Positions 8,419 to 18,192 of a DNA stretch of 46,301 nt are shown in pieces. The notes below the pieces were generated by a model. That model made no database searches. It worked only from the letters and a program-made list of their open reading frames with translations, and was not told where the DNA came from. The stretch is from Streptomyces sp. col6 (lineage in GTDB: Bacteria; Actinomycetota; Actinomycetes; Streptomycetales; Streptomycetaceae). The DNA lies in NCBI RefSeq assembly GCF_008042035.1, contig NZ_RDBL01000013.1, positions 344,993 to 391,293 of the forward strand, in the 5' to 3' direction. Numbering within the stretch: position 1 is the stretch's first letter; every line of letters begins with the position of its first letter. A program made the translations under genes and the position numbers.

Positions 8419-9762
8419 ATGAACGGCACGGACGGCACGGACAGCACGGTCGGCACACAGCACCCCGGTACGGCGCCCTACGGCCCGGCCGACGCCGAGC
8501 GCTGGGACCCCGAGCCGGACAAACGCCCCGGCCGCACCGCCTTCCAGCGCGACCGCGCCCGCGTGCTGCACTCCGCGGCCCTGCGCCGGCTCGCCGGGAA
8601 GACCCAGGTCGTCACGCCGGGCACCCGTACTCCGGCCTGGGACGCCAGCCCGCGCACCCGGCTCACCCACTCCCTGGAATGCGCCCAGGTCGGCCGAGAG
8701 CTCGGCGCAGCGCTCGGCTGCGACCCCGACCTGGTGGAGGCGGCCTGCCTCTCCCACGACATGGGACACCCGCCTTTCGGCCACAACGGCGAGCAGGCGC
8801 TCAACGACTTCGCCTCCGACTGCGGCGGCTTCGAGGGCAACGCCCAGTCGCTGCGGCTGCTCACCCGCCTCGAACCCAAGCGCTTCGTCCCCGACCCCCG
8901 CACCGGCGACCTGCTCAGCGTCGGCCTCAACCTCACCCGCGCCGCCCTCGACGCCGCCACCAAGTACCCCTGGCCCCGGGGCGCGCACCCCACCGACCCC
9001 GGCACGCCGAAGTTCGGGGTCTACGAGGACGACCTGCCGGTGTTCGAGTGGTTCCGCAAGGGCGCCCCGCTCCACCGCAAGTGCTTCGAGGCCCAGGTCA
9101 TGGACTGGTCGGACGACGTGGCGTACTCGGTGCACGACTTCGAGGACGGGCTGCACGCCGGGCACATCGACCCCAACTGCCTGGAGGCCGAGCCGGAGCG
9201 CCGGGAGATCTGGGACGTGGCGATCGGCCGGTACGTCCCGGCGGACACCGGCCCGCAGGAGCTGGCCGAGGCGCTGGACCGGCTCATCGCCCAGGAGTGG
9301 TGGCCGCACGGCTACGACGGATCGGCGGTCGCCCAGGCCCGGCTGAAGGACGCCACCAGCCAGCTGATCGGCCGGTTCTGCCTGGCCGCCGAGACCGCCA
9401 CCCGCCAGGCGTACGGCACCGGACGCCTCACCCGCTACGGTGCCGAGCTGGTCGTCCCGCGCGCCACCCGAAACGAGTGCGCGGTGCTCAAGGCCATCGC
9501 CGACCGTTACGTCATGCAGCGCGCCGAGCAGGAGGAGATCCGCGCCGACCAGCGGATCGTCATCGCCGAACTGGCCGCCGCGCTGACCGCCCGCGCGCCC
9601 GAAGGGCTCGAACCGCAGCTGCGCGCGCTGTACGAGGCGGCGCCCGACGACCGCGCCCGCAAACGCGTCCTCGTCGACCAGATCGCCGCCCTCACCGACG
9701 CCTCCGCGCGCGCCCTGCACCGCTCGCTCACCACCCCCGGGACCGACCACCACCGGGTGTGA
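8419..9762 (+). CDS. dgt: Deoxyguanosinetriphosphate triphosphohydrolase-like HD protein
   Basis: A 447-residue HD-superfamily dNTPase that splits dNTPs into nucleoside and tripolyphosphate, balancing the DNA precursor pool. Metal ligands are His84 in RLTHSLE, His113-Asp114 in CLSHDMGHPPFGHNGE, and the later Asp in MDWSDDVAYSVHD. The N-terminus holds a short GTDGTDST run. ATG 8419 was chosen over the longer open frame because the extension lies wholly in the palindromic element. Downstream lie an FAD reductase and then dnaG on the same strand. The dgt-dnaG neighbourhood is, as I recall, usual for Streptomyces. Confidence 0.93.
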   Translation: MNGTDGTDSTVGTQHPGTAPYGPADAERWDPEPDKRPGRTAFQRDRARVLHSAALRRLAGKTQVVTPGTRTPAWDASPRTRLTHSLECAQVGRELGAALGCDPDLVEAACLSHDMGHPPFGHNGEQALNDFASDCGGFEGNAQSLRLLTRLEPKRFVPDPRTGDLLSVGLNLTRAALDAATKYPWPRGAHPTDPGTPKFGVYEDDLPVFEWFRKGAPLHRKCFEAQVMDWSDDVAYSVHDFEDGLHAGHIDPNCLEAEPERREIWDVAIGRYVPADTGPQELAEALDRLIAQEWWPHGYDGSAVAQARLKDATSQLIGRFCLAAETATRQAYGTGRLTRYGAELVVPRATRNECAVLKAIADRYVMQRAEQEEIRADQRIVIAELAAALTARAPEGLEPQLRALYEAAPDDRARKRVLVDQIAALTDASARALHRSLTTPGTDHHRV

Positions 9763-9850
9763 CCTGATCGGGCCACACCCCCTTTCGCCACTACGCTGCG
9801 TGCGGGACGCTCGCAGTTGGCGCCGCGCAGCAAGCACCGAGGAGGCACAA

Positions 9851-11110
9851 GTGGTCGACGCACATCGGACGTTCGTCATCGTGGGCGGAGGGCTGGCCGG
9901 GGCGAAGGCAGCCCAGACGCTCCGGTCGGAGGGGTTCAGCGGCCGGGTCATCCTGATCGGCGACGAGCGCGACCATCCGTACGAACGCCCGCCGCTGTCC
10001 AAGGGCTACCTGACCGGGAAGGAGGACCGCGACAGCGTCTTCGTGCACGAGACCGCCTGGTACGCGGGCGCCGACATCGAGCTCCACCTCGGCCAGCCCG
10101 TCACCGCGCTCGACCGCGAGGCCCGCACCGTGGAGACGGGCGACGGCACCGTCGTCCACTACGACAAGCTGCTGCTGGCCACCGGCTCCGAACCCCGCCG
10201 CCTCGACGTCCCCGGCACGGACCTGGCCGGTGTCCACCACCTGCGCCGCCTCGCCCACGCCGACCGGCTGCGCAACGTCCTGTCCGCGCTCGGCCGCGAC
10301 AACGGCCACCTGGTCATCGCCGGGGCCGGCTGGATCGGCCTGGAGGTCGCGGCGGCGGCCCGCGGCTACGGCGCCGAGGTCACCGTCGTCGAACCGGAGG
10401 CCACCCCGCTGCTGCGGGTCATCGGCCCGGAGCTCGGCCAGATCTTCACCGAGCTGCACAGCGACCACGGCGTCCGCTTCCACTTCGGCGGCCGGCTCAC
10501 CGAGATCGTCGGCCAGGACGGCATGGTCCTCGCGGTGCGCACCGACGACGGCGAGGAACACCCCGCCCACGACGTGCTCGCCGCGATCGGCGCCGCCCCG
10601 CGCACCGCGCTCGCCGAGGCCGCCGGTCTGGAGATCGCCCCGCGCGAGCAGGGCGGCGGCATCGCCGTCGATGCCTCGCTGCGCACCAGCGACCCGCACA
10701 TCCACGCCGCCGGCGACGTGGCGTCCGCCGCCCATCCGCTGCTCGGGACCCGGCTGCGCGTCGAGCACTGGGCCAACGCGCTGAACGGCGGCCCGGCGGC
10801 GGCCCGCGCCATGCTCGGCCAGGACGTCAGCTACGACCGGGTGCCCTATTTCTTCTCCGACCAGTACGACCTCGGCCTCGAATACTCCGGCTGGGCCCCG
10901 CCGGGCAGCTACGACCAGGTGGTCATCCGGGGCGACGCGGGCAAGCGCCGGTTCATCGCGTTCTGGCTGAAGGACCGCACCGTCCTCGCCGGGATGAACG
11001 TCAACGTGTGGGACGTCACGGAGAACGTGCAGAAACTGATCAGGACCGGCCGCCCCGTCGACCCGGACGCCCTGGCCGACCCGTCGGTGCCCCTGGAAAC
11101 CCTGGTCTGA
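9851..11110 (+). CDS. NAD(P)/FAD-dependent oxidoreductase (ferredoxin-reductase type)
   Basis: A 419-residue pyridine-nucleotide-disulfide-type reductase without the redox disulfide. The FAD-binding VGGGLAGAKAA is near the N-terminus, ERPPLSKGYL follows, then LLLATGSEPR. The NAD-binding GAGWIGLEVAAAARGYG is in the middle and HAAGDVA in the C-terminal FAD region. This is the rubredoxin/putidaredoxin reductase class that supplies electrons to ferredoxins for P450s or dioxygenases; the partner is not in the window. The start is GTG 9851, with GAGGAGG at 9839-9845. It ends at a large GC hairpin before dnaG. Confidence 0.9.
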   Translation: MVDAHRTFVIVGGGLAGAKAAQTLRSEGFSGRVILIGDERDHPYERPPLSKGYLTGKEDRDSVFVHETAWYAGADIELHLGQPVTALDREARTVETGDGTVVHYDKLLLATGSEPRRLDVPGTDLAGVHHLRRLAHADRLRNVLSALGRDNGHLVIAGAGWIGLEVAAAARGYGAEVTVVEPEATPLLRVIGPELGQIFTELHSDHGVRFHFGGRLTEIVGQDGMVLAVRTDDGEEHPAHDVLAAIGAAPRTALAEAAGLEIAPREQGGGIAVDASLRTSDPHIHAAGDVASAAHPLLGTRLRVEHWANALNGGPAAARAMLGQDVSYDRVPYFFSDQYDLGLEYSGWAPPGSYDQVVIRGDAGKRRFIAFWLKDRTVLAGMNVNVWDVTENVQKLIRTGRPVDPDALADPSVPLETLV

Positions 11111-11115
11111 GCGGC

Positions 11116-11163
11116 CCCGGGCCGGTGCGCGGGACGTCGCTCCCGCCTCCGCGCCGGCCCGGG
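11116..11163 (+). terminator. GC-rich hairpin terminator after the FAD reductase
   Basis: CCCGGGCCGG (11116-11125) plus CGCGG (11128-11132) pair with CCGCG-CCGGCCCGGG at 11149-11163, leaving a two-base bulge and a loop of about 16 nt. It starts 5 nt after the stop codon. Confidence 0.65.
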
Positions 11164-11203
11164 ACGGACCCCCGCCCGCGCCGTCCCTGTCCGAGCCCAC
11201 CCG

Positions 11204-11209
11204 TAGACT
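11204..11209 (+). promoter_or_regulatory. -10 element of a probable leaderless dnaG promoter
   Basis: TAGACT lies 7 nt before the GTG at 11217. No Shine-Dalgarno precedes the start codon. Confidence 0.45.
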
Positions 11210-11216
11210 TCAACGC

Positions 11217-13127
11217 GTGGCAGGCAGGATCAATGACGACGATGTGAAGGCGGTACGGGACGCGGTCCCGATCGACGCCGTCGTTTCCGAGTACCTCCAG
11301 CTGCGCAACGCGGGCGGGGGCAACCTCAAGGGCCTGTGCCCCTTCCACGACGAGAAGTCCCCCTCCTTCCAGGTCAGTCCGAGCAAGGGTCTCTTCCACT
11401 GCTTCGGCTGCCAGGAGGGCGGCGACACGATCGCCTTCGTGCAGAAGATCGACCATCTGACCTTCGCCGAGGTCGTCGAGCGGCTCGCCGCCAAGGCCGG
11501 CATCACGCTGCGCTACGAGGAGGGCGGCTACAACCCCTCCCATCAGCGCGGCGAGCGGATCAGGCTGGTCGAGGCGCACAAGGCGGCCGCCCAGTTCTAC
11601 GTCGACCAGCTGAACGGCCCCGAGGCCGAGATCGGCCGGAAGTTCCTCGCCGACCGGGGCTTCGACCAGGCCGCCGCGGCCCACTTCGGCGTCGGCTACA
11701 GCCCGGCCGGCTGGGACCACCTCACCCGCTTCCTGCGCGGCAAGGGCTTCAGCGACAAGGAGCTGATCACCTCCGGCATCTCCCAGGACGGCAGGCGCGG
11801 CCCCATCGACCGCTTCCGGGGCCGCCTGATGTGGCCCATCCGCGACACCGCCGGGGACGTCGTCGGCTTCGGCGCCCGCAAGCTCCGGGACGACGACAAC
11901 GGCCCGAAGTACCTCAACACCCCCGAGACCCCGATCTACAAGAAGTCCCAGGTGCTGTACGGCATCGACCTGGCCAAGAAGGACATCGCCAAGTCCAGCC
12001 GGGCCGTCGTCGTCGAGGGCTACACCGACGTGATGGCCTGCCACCTCGCCGGGGTCACCACCGCCATCGCCACCTGCGGCACCGCCTTCGGCGGCGACCA
12101 CATCAAGATCCTGCGCCGCCTCCTCATGGACAACGGCAGCGCCCGCGTGATCTTCACCTTCGACGGGGACGCGGCCGGCCAGAAGGCGGCCCTGCGCGCC
12201 TTCGAGGACGACCAGAAGTTCGCCGCCGAGACCTACATCGCCATCGCCCCGGACAACATGGACCCGTGCGACCTGCGCCTGGTCAAGGGCGACGACGCCG
12301 TCCGCGACCTGGTCGAACCCCGCACCCCGCTCTTCGAGTTCGCGCTCCGCCAGATCGTCGCCCGCTACGACCTGGAGACCCCGGCCGGCCGCGCCGCCGC
12401 GCTCGACGAGGCCGCCACCGTCGTCGCCAAGATCAAGACGGGCAGCATCCAGCGCGAGGTCGCCGTCCAGCTGGCCGGCCTCATCGGCATCCTGGACCAG
12501 GAGTACGTCGTCCACCGGGTCAACCAGCTCGCCCAGTGGGCCCGCGGCCGGGGCGGCGACCGGCGCGGATCCGCCCCCGCGTCCCGGGGCGGCGCCCGCC
12601 AGGCCCAGCCGGTCCAGCCCGCGCCGGTCCCCGCCGGCCCCGCGCTCAACCTCCGCAGCCCCGCCCACCGCACCGAGCGCGAACTGCTCAAGCTGGCCCT
12701 GCAGAAGCCCGAGCTGGTCTCGCCCGCCTTCGACGCCTACGGGGCCGACGAGTTCACCGCACCGCCCTACACCGCCGTGCGCCAGTGCATCGCGGAGGCG
12801 GGCGGCGCCGAACAGGGCCTCGCCGACAGCCGCGAATACCTGGTCCGGGTGCTCGACGCCACGCCCAACGAGTCGGTCCGCAAGCTGATCACCGAGCTGG
12901 CGGTCGAGGTCTTCCACGGCAAGTCCATCGACGAGACGTACGCCGGCGAGCACCTGGTCAAGGTCCGCCTGCGCGCCGTCGACCGCCGGATCAACGACGT
13001 CCAGAGCAGCCTGGCCCGCCTCGGCAGCAACGTGGCCCCCGACCACCTGGCCGCCGCGCAGAACGAGGTCTGGGTCCTCCAGCAGTACGCCCAGACCCTG
13101 CGCAACCACGGCGCCGACGCGCTCTGA
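11217..13127 (+). CDS. dnaG: DNA primase
   Basis: A 636-residue bacterial primase that makes RNA primers for the replication fork together with DnaB helicase. The N-terminal zinc ribbon has Cys41, His44, Cys62 and Cys65 (CPFH and CFGC). The catalytic core contains the EGYTDVMA region (Glu near 267) and the TOPRIM metal motif FDGDAAG near 314. The C-terminal helicase-binding domain follows a Gly/Arg/Pro-rich linker around residues 440-475. The start is GTG 11217, directly behind a -10 element and without a ribosome-binding site. A sigma-70 gene follows after 178 nt, echoing the dnaG-rpoD pairing of other bacteria. Confidence 0.97.
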   Translation: MAGRINDDDVKAVRDAVPIDAVVSEYLQLRNAGGGNLKGLCPFHDEKSPSFQVSPSKGLFHCFGCQEGGDTIAFVQKIDHLTFAEVVERLAAKAGITLRYEEGGYNPSHQRGERIRLVEAHKAAAQFYVDQLNGPEAEIGRKFLADRGFDQAAAAHFGVGYSPAGWDHLTRFLRGKGFSDKELITSGISQDGRRGPIDRFRGRLMWPIRDTAGDVVGFGARKLRDDDNGPKYLNTPETPIYKKSQVLYGIDLAKKDIAKSSRAVVVEGYTDVMACHLAGVTTAIATCGTAFGGDHIKILRRLLMDNGSARVIFTFDGDAAGQKAALRAFEDDQKFAAETYIAIAPDNMDPCDLRLVKGDDAVRDLVEPRTPLFEFALRQIVARYDLETPAGRAAALDEAATVVAKIKTGSIQREVAVQLAGLIGILDQEYVVHRVNQLAQWARGRGGDRRGSAPASRGGARQAQPVQPAPVPAGPALNLRSPAHRTERELLKLALQKPELVSPAFDAYGADEFTAPPYTAVRQCIAEAGGAEQGLADSREYLVRVLDATPNESVRKLITELAVEVFHGKSIDETYAGEHLVKVRLRAVDRRINDVQSSLARLGSNVAPDHLAAAQNEVWVLQQYAQTLRNHGADAL

Positions 13128-13305
13128 CCCAGGGCCCGCCGTCCGGATCAGGCCTGACCGGGCCGTCACGGAACGGATTCAGAAAGTCACCGCACGCCCC
13201 TCGTGGCGACTGTGTGCCGTACCCCACACTGATGGCGGTGCCCTGAGTCATCGGAGCGCGGCCCCACCCCCGCGGTCCGGCAGCGATCACCTGGAGGTCG
13301 CCCCC

Positions 13306-14349
13306 GTGCAGACCCGGACCGTCACCGAAGCCGAGCGCGCCCCCGCCGCCCCCGTGCAGGCCATGGCGGCGGACCACCCCGAAGGGCTCATGGAGGAGCC
13401 GGACGAGCCCCCGGAGCCGCGCGGGAGACCGGAGACCGGGCCGTCCTCGGACCTGTTCCGCCAGTATCTGCGTGAGATCGGCCGCATCCCGCTGCTCACC
13501 GCCGCCGACGAGGTGGAGCTCGCCCGGTGCGTCGAGGCCGGTCTGTTCGCCGAGGAACGCCTCGCCCGCACCCCGGACCCCGACACCCGCCTCGCCGTCG
13601 ACCTGGACCGCCTCGTCGTCATGGGCAGGACCGCCAAGCGCCGCCTCATCGAGGCCAACCTGCGGCTCGTGGTCTCGGTGGCCAAACGCTACGTGGGCCG
13701 CGGCCTGACCATGCTCGACCTCGTCCAGGAGGGAAACCTCGGACTGATCCGGGCCGTCGAGAAGTTCGACTACGCCCGCGGCTACAAGTTCTCGACGTAC
13801 GCGACCTGGTGGATCCGCCAGGCCATGTCCCGCGCCCTCGCCGACCAGGCCCGGACCATAAGAGTCCCGGTGCACGTCGTGGAGCTGATCAACCGCGTCG
13901 TCCGGGTCCAGCGCCGGATGCTCCAGGAACGCGGCTACGAGCCCACGCCCGAGGAGGTCGCCGCCCACCTCGACCTGACGCCCGAACGGGTCGGCGAGAT
14001 CCTGCGCCTCGCCCAGGAACCCATCTCGCTGCACGCCCCCGTCGGCGAGGAGGAGGACGTCTCGCTCGGCGACCTCATCGAGGACGGCGACGCCGCGTCC
14101 CCCGTGGAGTCCGCGGCCTTCCTGCTGCTGCGCCAGCACCTGGAAGCGGTGCTCTCCACCCTGGGCGAGCGCGAACGCAAGGTGGTCCAGCTGCGCTACG
14201 GGCTGGTCGACGGACGGCCCCGCACCCTGGAGGAGATCGGGCGCATCTTCGGCGTGACGCGCGAACGCATCCGCCAGATCGAGTCCAAGACCCTCGGCCG
14301 GCTGCGCGACCACGCCTCCGCCGACCAGCTCCGCGGCTACCTCGACTGA
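13306..14349 (+). CDS. hrdA: RNA polymerase sigma factor, HrdA-like (sigma-70 group 1/2)
   Basis: A 347-residue sigma factor. Region 1.2 begins at LFRQYLREIGRIPLL (about 50-64). Region 2 includes EANLRLVVSVAKRYVGRG, LDLVQEGNLGLIRAVEKFDY and the promoter-melting FSTYATWWIRQA. Region 3 and a region 4 helix-turn-helix (TLEEIGRIFGVTRERIRQIE) follow. It lacks the long acidic N-terminal extension of HrdB and so fits the non-essential Hrd paralogues. HrdA is my recollection of the paralogue found beside dnaG in S. coelicolor; HrdC/HrdD cannot be excluded by sequence alone. The start is GTG 13306, with GGAGG about 9 nt upstream. Confidence 0.9.
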   Translation: MQTRTVTEAERAPAAPVQAMAADHPEGLMEEPDEPPEPRGRPETGPSSDLFRQYLREIGRIPLLTAADEVELARCVEAGLFAEERLARTPDPDTRLAVDLDRLVVMGRTAKRRLIEANLRLVVSVAKRYVGRGLTMLDLVQEGNLGLIRAVEKFDYARGYKFSTYATWWIRQAMSRALADQARTIRVPVHVVELINRVVRVQRRMLQERGYEPTPEEVAAHLDLTPERVGEILRLAQEPISLHAPVGEEEDVSLGDLIEDGDAASPVESAAFLLLRQHLEAVLSTLGERERKVVQLRYGLVDGRPRTLEEIGRIFGVTRERIRQIESKTLGRLRDHASADQLRGYLD

Positions 14350-14392
14350 CGCGCGCGCGTACACCCGGGGCAGCCGCGGAGCGGCCGTGAGG

Positions 14393-16324
14393 CTAGTCGA
14401 CCTCGGCGACCGCCTGGGCGAACTGCGCCGCGTACAGCCGGGCGTAGGCGCCCTTCGCGTCCAGCAGTTCGTCGTGCGAACCCTGCTCGACGATCGAGCC
14501 GTTCTCCATGACCAGGATGACGTCGGCGTCCCGGATGGTGGAGAGCCGGTGCGCGATCACGAAGCTCGTACGGCCGTGCGCGAGGCCCGCCATCGCCTTC
14601 TGGATCAGCACCTCGGTGCGGGTGTCGACGGAGCTGGTCGCCTCGTCGAGCACGAGTATCACCGGGTCGGACAGGAACGCCCGCGCGATCGTGATCAGCT
14701 GCTTCTCGCCCGCGCTGACCCCGGAGCCCTCGTCGTCGATCACCGTGTCGTAACCGTCCGGCAGGGTCCGGATGAAGCGGTCGGCATGCGCAGCCCTCGC
14801 CGCCTCCTCGATCCGCTCCCGGCCGACGTCGCCGGGGGCCCCGTAGGCGATGTTCTCCGCGATGGTCCCGCCGAACAGCCAGGTGTCCTGGAGGACCATG
14901 CCGATGCCCGAGCGCAGGTCGGCGCGCGACATCTTCGCGATGTCGACGCCGTCCAGCGTGATCCGGCCGCCCGTCACCTCGTAGAACCGCATCAGCAGGT
15001 TGACCAGCGTGGTCTTGCCCGCACCCGTCGGGCCGACGATCGCGACCGTGTGGCCCGGTTCGACGTTCAGCGACAGGTCCTCGATGAGCGGCTTCTCCGG
15101 GTCGTAGCGGAACGCCACGTTCTCCAGTGCGACGCTGCCGCGCAGGATGCCGGGGTGCTCGCCCTCGCCCTTCGCCGGGTCGGACTCCTGCTCCTCGGCG
15201 TCCAGCAGCTCGAAGATCCGCTCCGCCGACGCCACACCGGACTGCACCAGGTTCGCCATCGAGGCGACCTGCGTCAGCGGCATCGAGAACTGCCGCGAGT
15301 ACTGGATGAACGCCTGCACGTCACCGATCGACAGCGCGCCGGAGGCGACCCGCAGCCCGCCGACCACGGCGATCAGCACATAGTTCAGGTTCGACACGAA
15401 CATCATCAGCGGCTGCATGATCCCGCTGTTGAACTGCGCCTTGAACCCGGCCTCGTACAACGCCTCGTTCTGCTCGGCGAAGTCCCGCGCGGACTCCTCC
15501 TGCCGGCCGAAGACCTTCACCAGGGTGTGACCGGTGTACATCTCCTCGATGTGGGCGTTGAGCTTGCCCGTCACCTTCCACTGCTGCACGAACTGCGGCT
15601 GCGAACGCTTGCCGACCTTCGCCGCCACGACCACCGACAGCGGCACCGTCACCAGCGCGACCAGCGCCAGCAGCGGCGAGATCCAGAACATCATCACCAG
15701 CACGCCGACGATCGTCAGCAGTGAGTTGATGAGCTGGCCCATCGTCTGCTGCATCGTCTGCGAGATGTTGTCGATGTCGTTCGTGGCCCGGCTCAGCACC
15801 TCGCCGCGCTTGGCACGGTCGAAGTACGACAGCGGCAGCCGCGACAGCTTGGTCTGGATGTCCTCGCGCAGCCGGAACACGACCCGGTTGATCACCCGGA
15901 TCGACAGCCGCGTCGACACCAGCATCAGCAGCCCGGCGCCCACGTACACCGCCAGCGCCATCAGCAGGACGTCGCCCACCGCGCCGAAGTCGATGCCCTG
16001 CCCCGGTGTGAAGTCCACCTTGGAGAGCATGTCGGCCAGGCCGCTGTTGCTCCTGCGCAGGCCCTCGACGGCCTGCTCCTTGGTCGTCCCCGCGTCCATG
16101 CCCCGGCCGACGACACCGGCGAAGACCAGGTCCGTCGCCTTGCCGAGGATCTTCGGGCCGACCACGGAGAGCCCGACGCTGAGGGCGACCGCCACCAGCA
16201 TCATGTACAGGGTGTTCTTCTCGGCGGCGAAGCGTTTCATCAGCCGCTTCGAGGACCCCTTGAAGTCCATGGACCGCTCGGTCGGCGCCCCGCCCGCCAT
16301 CATGCGTCCGCCAGGCCCGGCCAT
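14393..16324 (-). CDS. ABC exporter, fused permease-ATPase (second subunit)
   Basis: A 643-residue type I exporter half. An N-terminal six-helix transmembrane domain (about 30-350) is followed by a nucleotide-binding domain with Walker A GPTGAGKTT (near 430), signature VSAGEKQL in place of LSGGQ, Walker B ILVLDEATSSVD and the H-loop IAHRLS. Its start overlaps the stop codon of the upstream ABC gene by one base (TAATG), so the two are translationally coupled and almost certainly form a heterodimer of the MdlAB / multidrug or lipid exporter class. The substrate is not predictable. The gene converges on the sigma factor gene with a 43-nt gap. Confidence 0.93.
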   Translation of the reverse strand: MAGPGGRMMAGGAPTERSMDFKGSSKRLMKRFAAEKNTLYMMLVAVALSVGLSVVGPKILGKATDLVFAGVVGRGMDAGTTKEQAVEGLRRSNSGLADMLSKVDFTPGQGIDFGAVGDVLLMALAVYVGAGLLMLVSTRLSIRVINRVVFRLREDIQTKLSRLPLSYFDRAKRGEVLSRATNDIDNISQTMQQTMGQLINSLLTIVGVLVMMFWISPLLALVALVTVPLSVVVAAKVGKRSQPQFVQQWKVTGKLNAHIEEMYTGHTLVKVFGRQEESARDFAEQNEALYEAGFKAQFNSGIMQPLMMFVSNLNYVLIAVVGGLRVASGALSIGDVQAFIQYSRQFSMPLTQVASMANLVQSGVASAERIFELLDAEEQESDPAKGEGEHPGILRGSVALENVAFRYDPEKPLIEDLSLNVEPGHTVAIVGPTGAGKTTLVNLLMRFYEVTGGRITLDGVDIAKMSRADLRSGIGMVLQDTWLFGGTIAENIAYGAPGDVGRERIEEAARAAHADRFIRTLPDGYDTVIDDEGSGVSAGEKQLITIARAFLSDPVILVLDEATSSVDTRTEVLIQKAMAGLAHGRTSFVIAHRLSTIRDADVILVMENGSIVEQGSHDELLDAKGAYARLYAAQFAQAVAEVD

Positions 16325-18057
16325 TACGCGGCCTCCGCTTCCGTCAGCTGGGAGAGCACGATCTCCCGGTACGTGTCATTGCCGTCCATCAGCTCGTGGT
16401 GGGTGCCGGTCCCGACGACCCGGCCCTCGTCCAGCACGACGATCCGGTCGGCCTCGCGGATCGTGGAGACCCGCTGCGCCACGATCACCACGGTCGCCTG
16501 AGCCGTCTCCCGGCCGAGCGCCGCCCGCAGGGCCGCGTCCGTCGCGTAGTCCAGCGCCGAGAACGAGTCGTCGAAGAGGTAGATCTCCGGCCGCTGCACC
16601 AGCGTCCGCGCGATCGACAGCCGCTGGCGCTGACCGCCGGAGACATTGGTGCCGCCCTGCGAGATCGGCGCGTCGAGCCCGTGCTCCAGGGCCTCCACGA
16701 ACTCCTTGGCCTGGGCGACCTCCAGCGCGTGCCACAGCTCCTCGTCGGTCGCGTCCGGGTTCCCGTACCGCAGGTTCGTCGCGACCGTCCCCGAGAACAG
16801 GTACGGCTTCTGCGGGACCAGGCTCACCGTCTTCGCCAGCAGCACCGGGTCCAGCGTCCGCACGTCCGTGCCGTCGACCAGCACCTGGCCGTCCGTCACG
16901 TCGAACAGCCGGGGTACAAGTCCGAGCAGCGTCGACTTCCCGCTGCCCGTCGACCCGATGATCGCGGTCGTCTCGCCCGGCCGCGCCACCAGGTCCACCG
17001 ACCGCAGCACCGACTGCTCGGCGCCCGGGTAGCGGAAGTCCGCGCCCCGCACCTCCAGATGCCCGTGGGCGCGCAGCTCCCGTACCGGCTGGACCGGCGG
17101 GACGACGCTGGACTCGGTCTCCAGGACCTCCTGGATGCGCTCCGCGCACACCTCGGCGCGCGGCACCATCATGAACATGAAGGTCGCCAGCATCACCGCC
17201 ATGACGATCTGCATCAGATAGGCGAGGAAGGCGGTCAGCGCGCCGATCTCCATGCCGCCGCTGTCGATGCGGTGCGCGCCGAACCAGACGACCGCGATCG
17301 ACGACACGTTCACGACGGTCATCACCGTCGGGAACATCAGGGCCATCAGCCGGCCCGTCGACAGCGCCACGTCCGTCAGCTCGGTGTTGGCGCCCCGGAA
17401 GCGCCCCTCCTCGTAGTCGTCGCGCACGAACGCGCGGATGACGCGGTTGCCGGTGATCTGCTCGCGCAGCACCCGGTTCACCGTGTCGAGCCGCTTCTGC
17501 ATCTGACGGAACAGCGGGCGCATCTTCCGCACGATCAGGGTGACCGCGATCCCGAGCACCGGCACCACGGCCAGCAGCACCGCCGAGAGCGGCACGTCCT
17601 GGCCCAGCGCCATGATGATGCCGCCGACACACATGATCGGCGCCGACACCATCAGCGTGAACGTCATCAGCACCAGCATCTGTATCTGCTGGACGTCATT
17701 GGTCGTACGGGTGATCAGCGAGGGTGCGCCGAAGCGCCCGACCTCGCGCGAGGAGAACGACTGCACCCGGTCGAAGACCGACGCCCGCACGTCCCGCCCG
17801 AGCGCGGAGGCGGTACGGGCACCGATGTAGACGGCCCCGATGTTGCAGACCACCTGGGCGATGCTGACGACGATCATCACGCCGCCGTACTGGAGGATGT
17901 AGCTCGTGTCCCCCTGGACGACACCGTTGTCGATGATGTCGGCGTTGAGGGTCGGGAGGTAGAGGGTGGCGCAGGTCTGCAACAGCTGGAAGACGACCAG
18001 CACCGCGATCGGTTTCTTGTACGGACCGAGATAGGCCCGCAGAATTTTTATGAGCAC
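16324..18057 (-). CDS. ABC exporter, fused permease-ATPase (first subunit)
   Basis: A 577-residue type I exporter half: six transmembrane helices (about 15-310), Walker A GSTGSGKST (near 370), canonical NVSGGQRQR signature, Walker B IYLFDDSFSALD and an H-loop region reading IVAQRVS, with Gln in place of the switch histidine. Walker B ends in FDD rather than D-E, so this subunit probably carries the non-catalytic site while its partner has the consensus Glu; such asymmetry is typical of heterodimeric exporters. The start is GTG 18057 with a weak GAGAGA leader. The upstream 135 nt are unusually A/T-rich and contain a small palindrome. Confidence 0.92.
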   Translation of the reverse strand: MLIKILRAYLGPYKKPIAVLVVFQLLQTCATLYLPTLNADIIDNGVVQGDTSYILQYGGVMIVVSIAQVVCNIGAVYIGARTASALGRDVRASVFDRVQSFSSREVGRFGAPSLITRTTNDVQQIQMLVLMTFTLMVSAPIMCVGGIIMALGQDVPLSAVLLAVVPVLGIAVTLIVRKMRPLFRQMQKRLDTVNRVLREQITGNRVIRAFVRDDYEEGRFRGANTELTDVALSTGRLMALMFPTVMTVVNVSSIAVVWFGAHRIDSGGMEIGALTAFLAYLMQIVMAVMLATFMFMMVPRAEVCAERIQEVLETESSVVPPVQPVRELRAHGHLEVRGADFRYPGAEQSVLRSVDLVARPGETTAIIGSTGSGKSTLLGLVPRLFDVTDGQVLVDGTDVRTLDPVLLAKTVSLVPQKPYLFSGTVATNLRYGNPDATDEELWHALEVAQAKEFVEALEHGLDAPISQGGTNVSGGQRQRLSIARTLVQRPEIYLFDDSFSALDYATDAALRAALGRETAQATVVIVAQRVSTIREADRIVVLDEGRVVGTGTHHELMDGNDTYREIVLSQLTEAEAA

Positions 18058-18158
18058 GCGTGTCTCTCGGAGTCGGCGTAGGTCGGGGGAGCCGACCCAT
18101 CTTCCGGCACCGCTCGCCGGGACCGCGAACGTTTTTATTCAAGTCCAGGTCAAAAAAC

Positions 18159-18169
18159 GGACCCGGTCC
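18159..18169. promoter_or_regulatory. Candidate operator upstream of the ABC exporter genes
   Basis: GGACC-C-GGTCC, a perfect 11-nt palindrome, about 100 nt upstream of the ABC start. It is flanked by A/T-rich runs (AAAAAAC and TAATTT) that stand out from the surrounding GC-rich DNA. On the minus strand TTGACC lies at 18147-18152, followed by the A/T-rich TTGAATAAAAA. Confidence 0.35.
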
Positions 18170-18192
18170 ATAATTTCGCGGTCCCTCCGCAC

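Noticed and set aside
11040..14364. Very long open frames antisense to dnaG and the sigma gene.
   Set aside because: They are mirror effects of high third-position GC. They have no family resemblance and lie opposite well-conserved genes.
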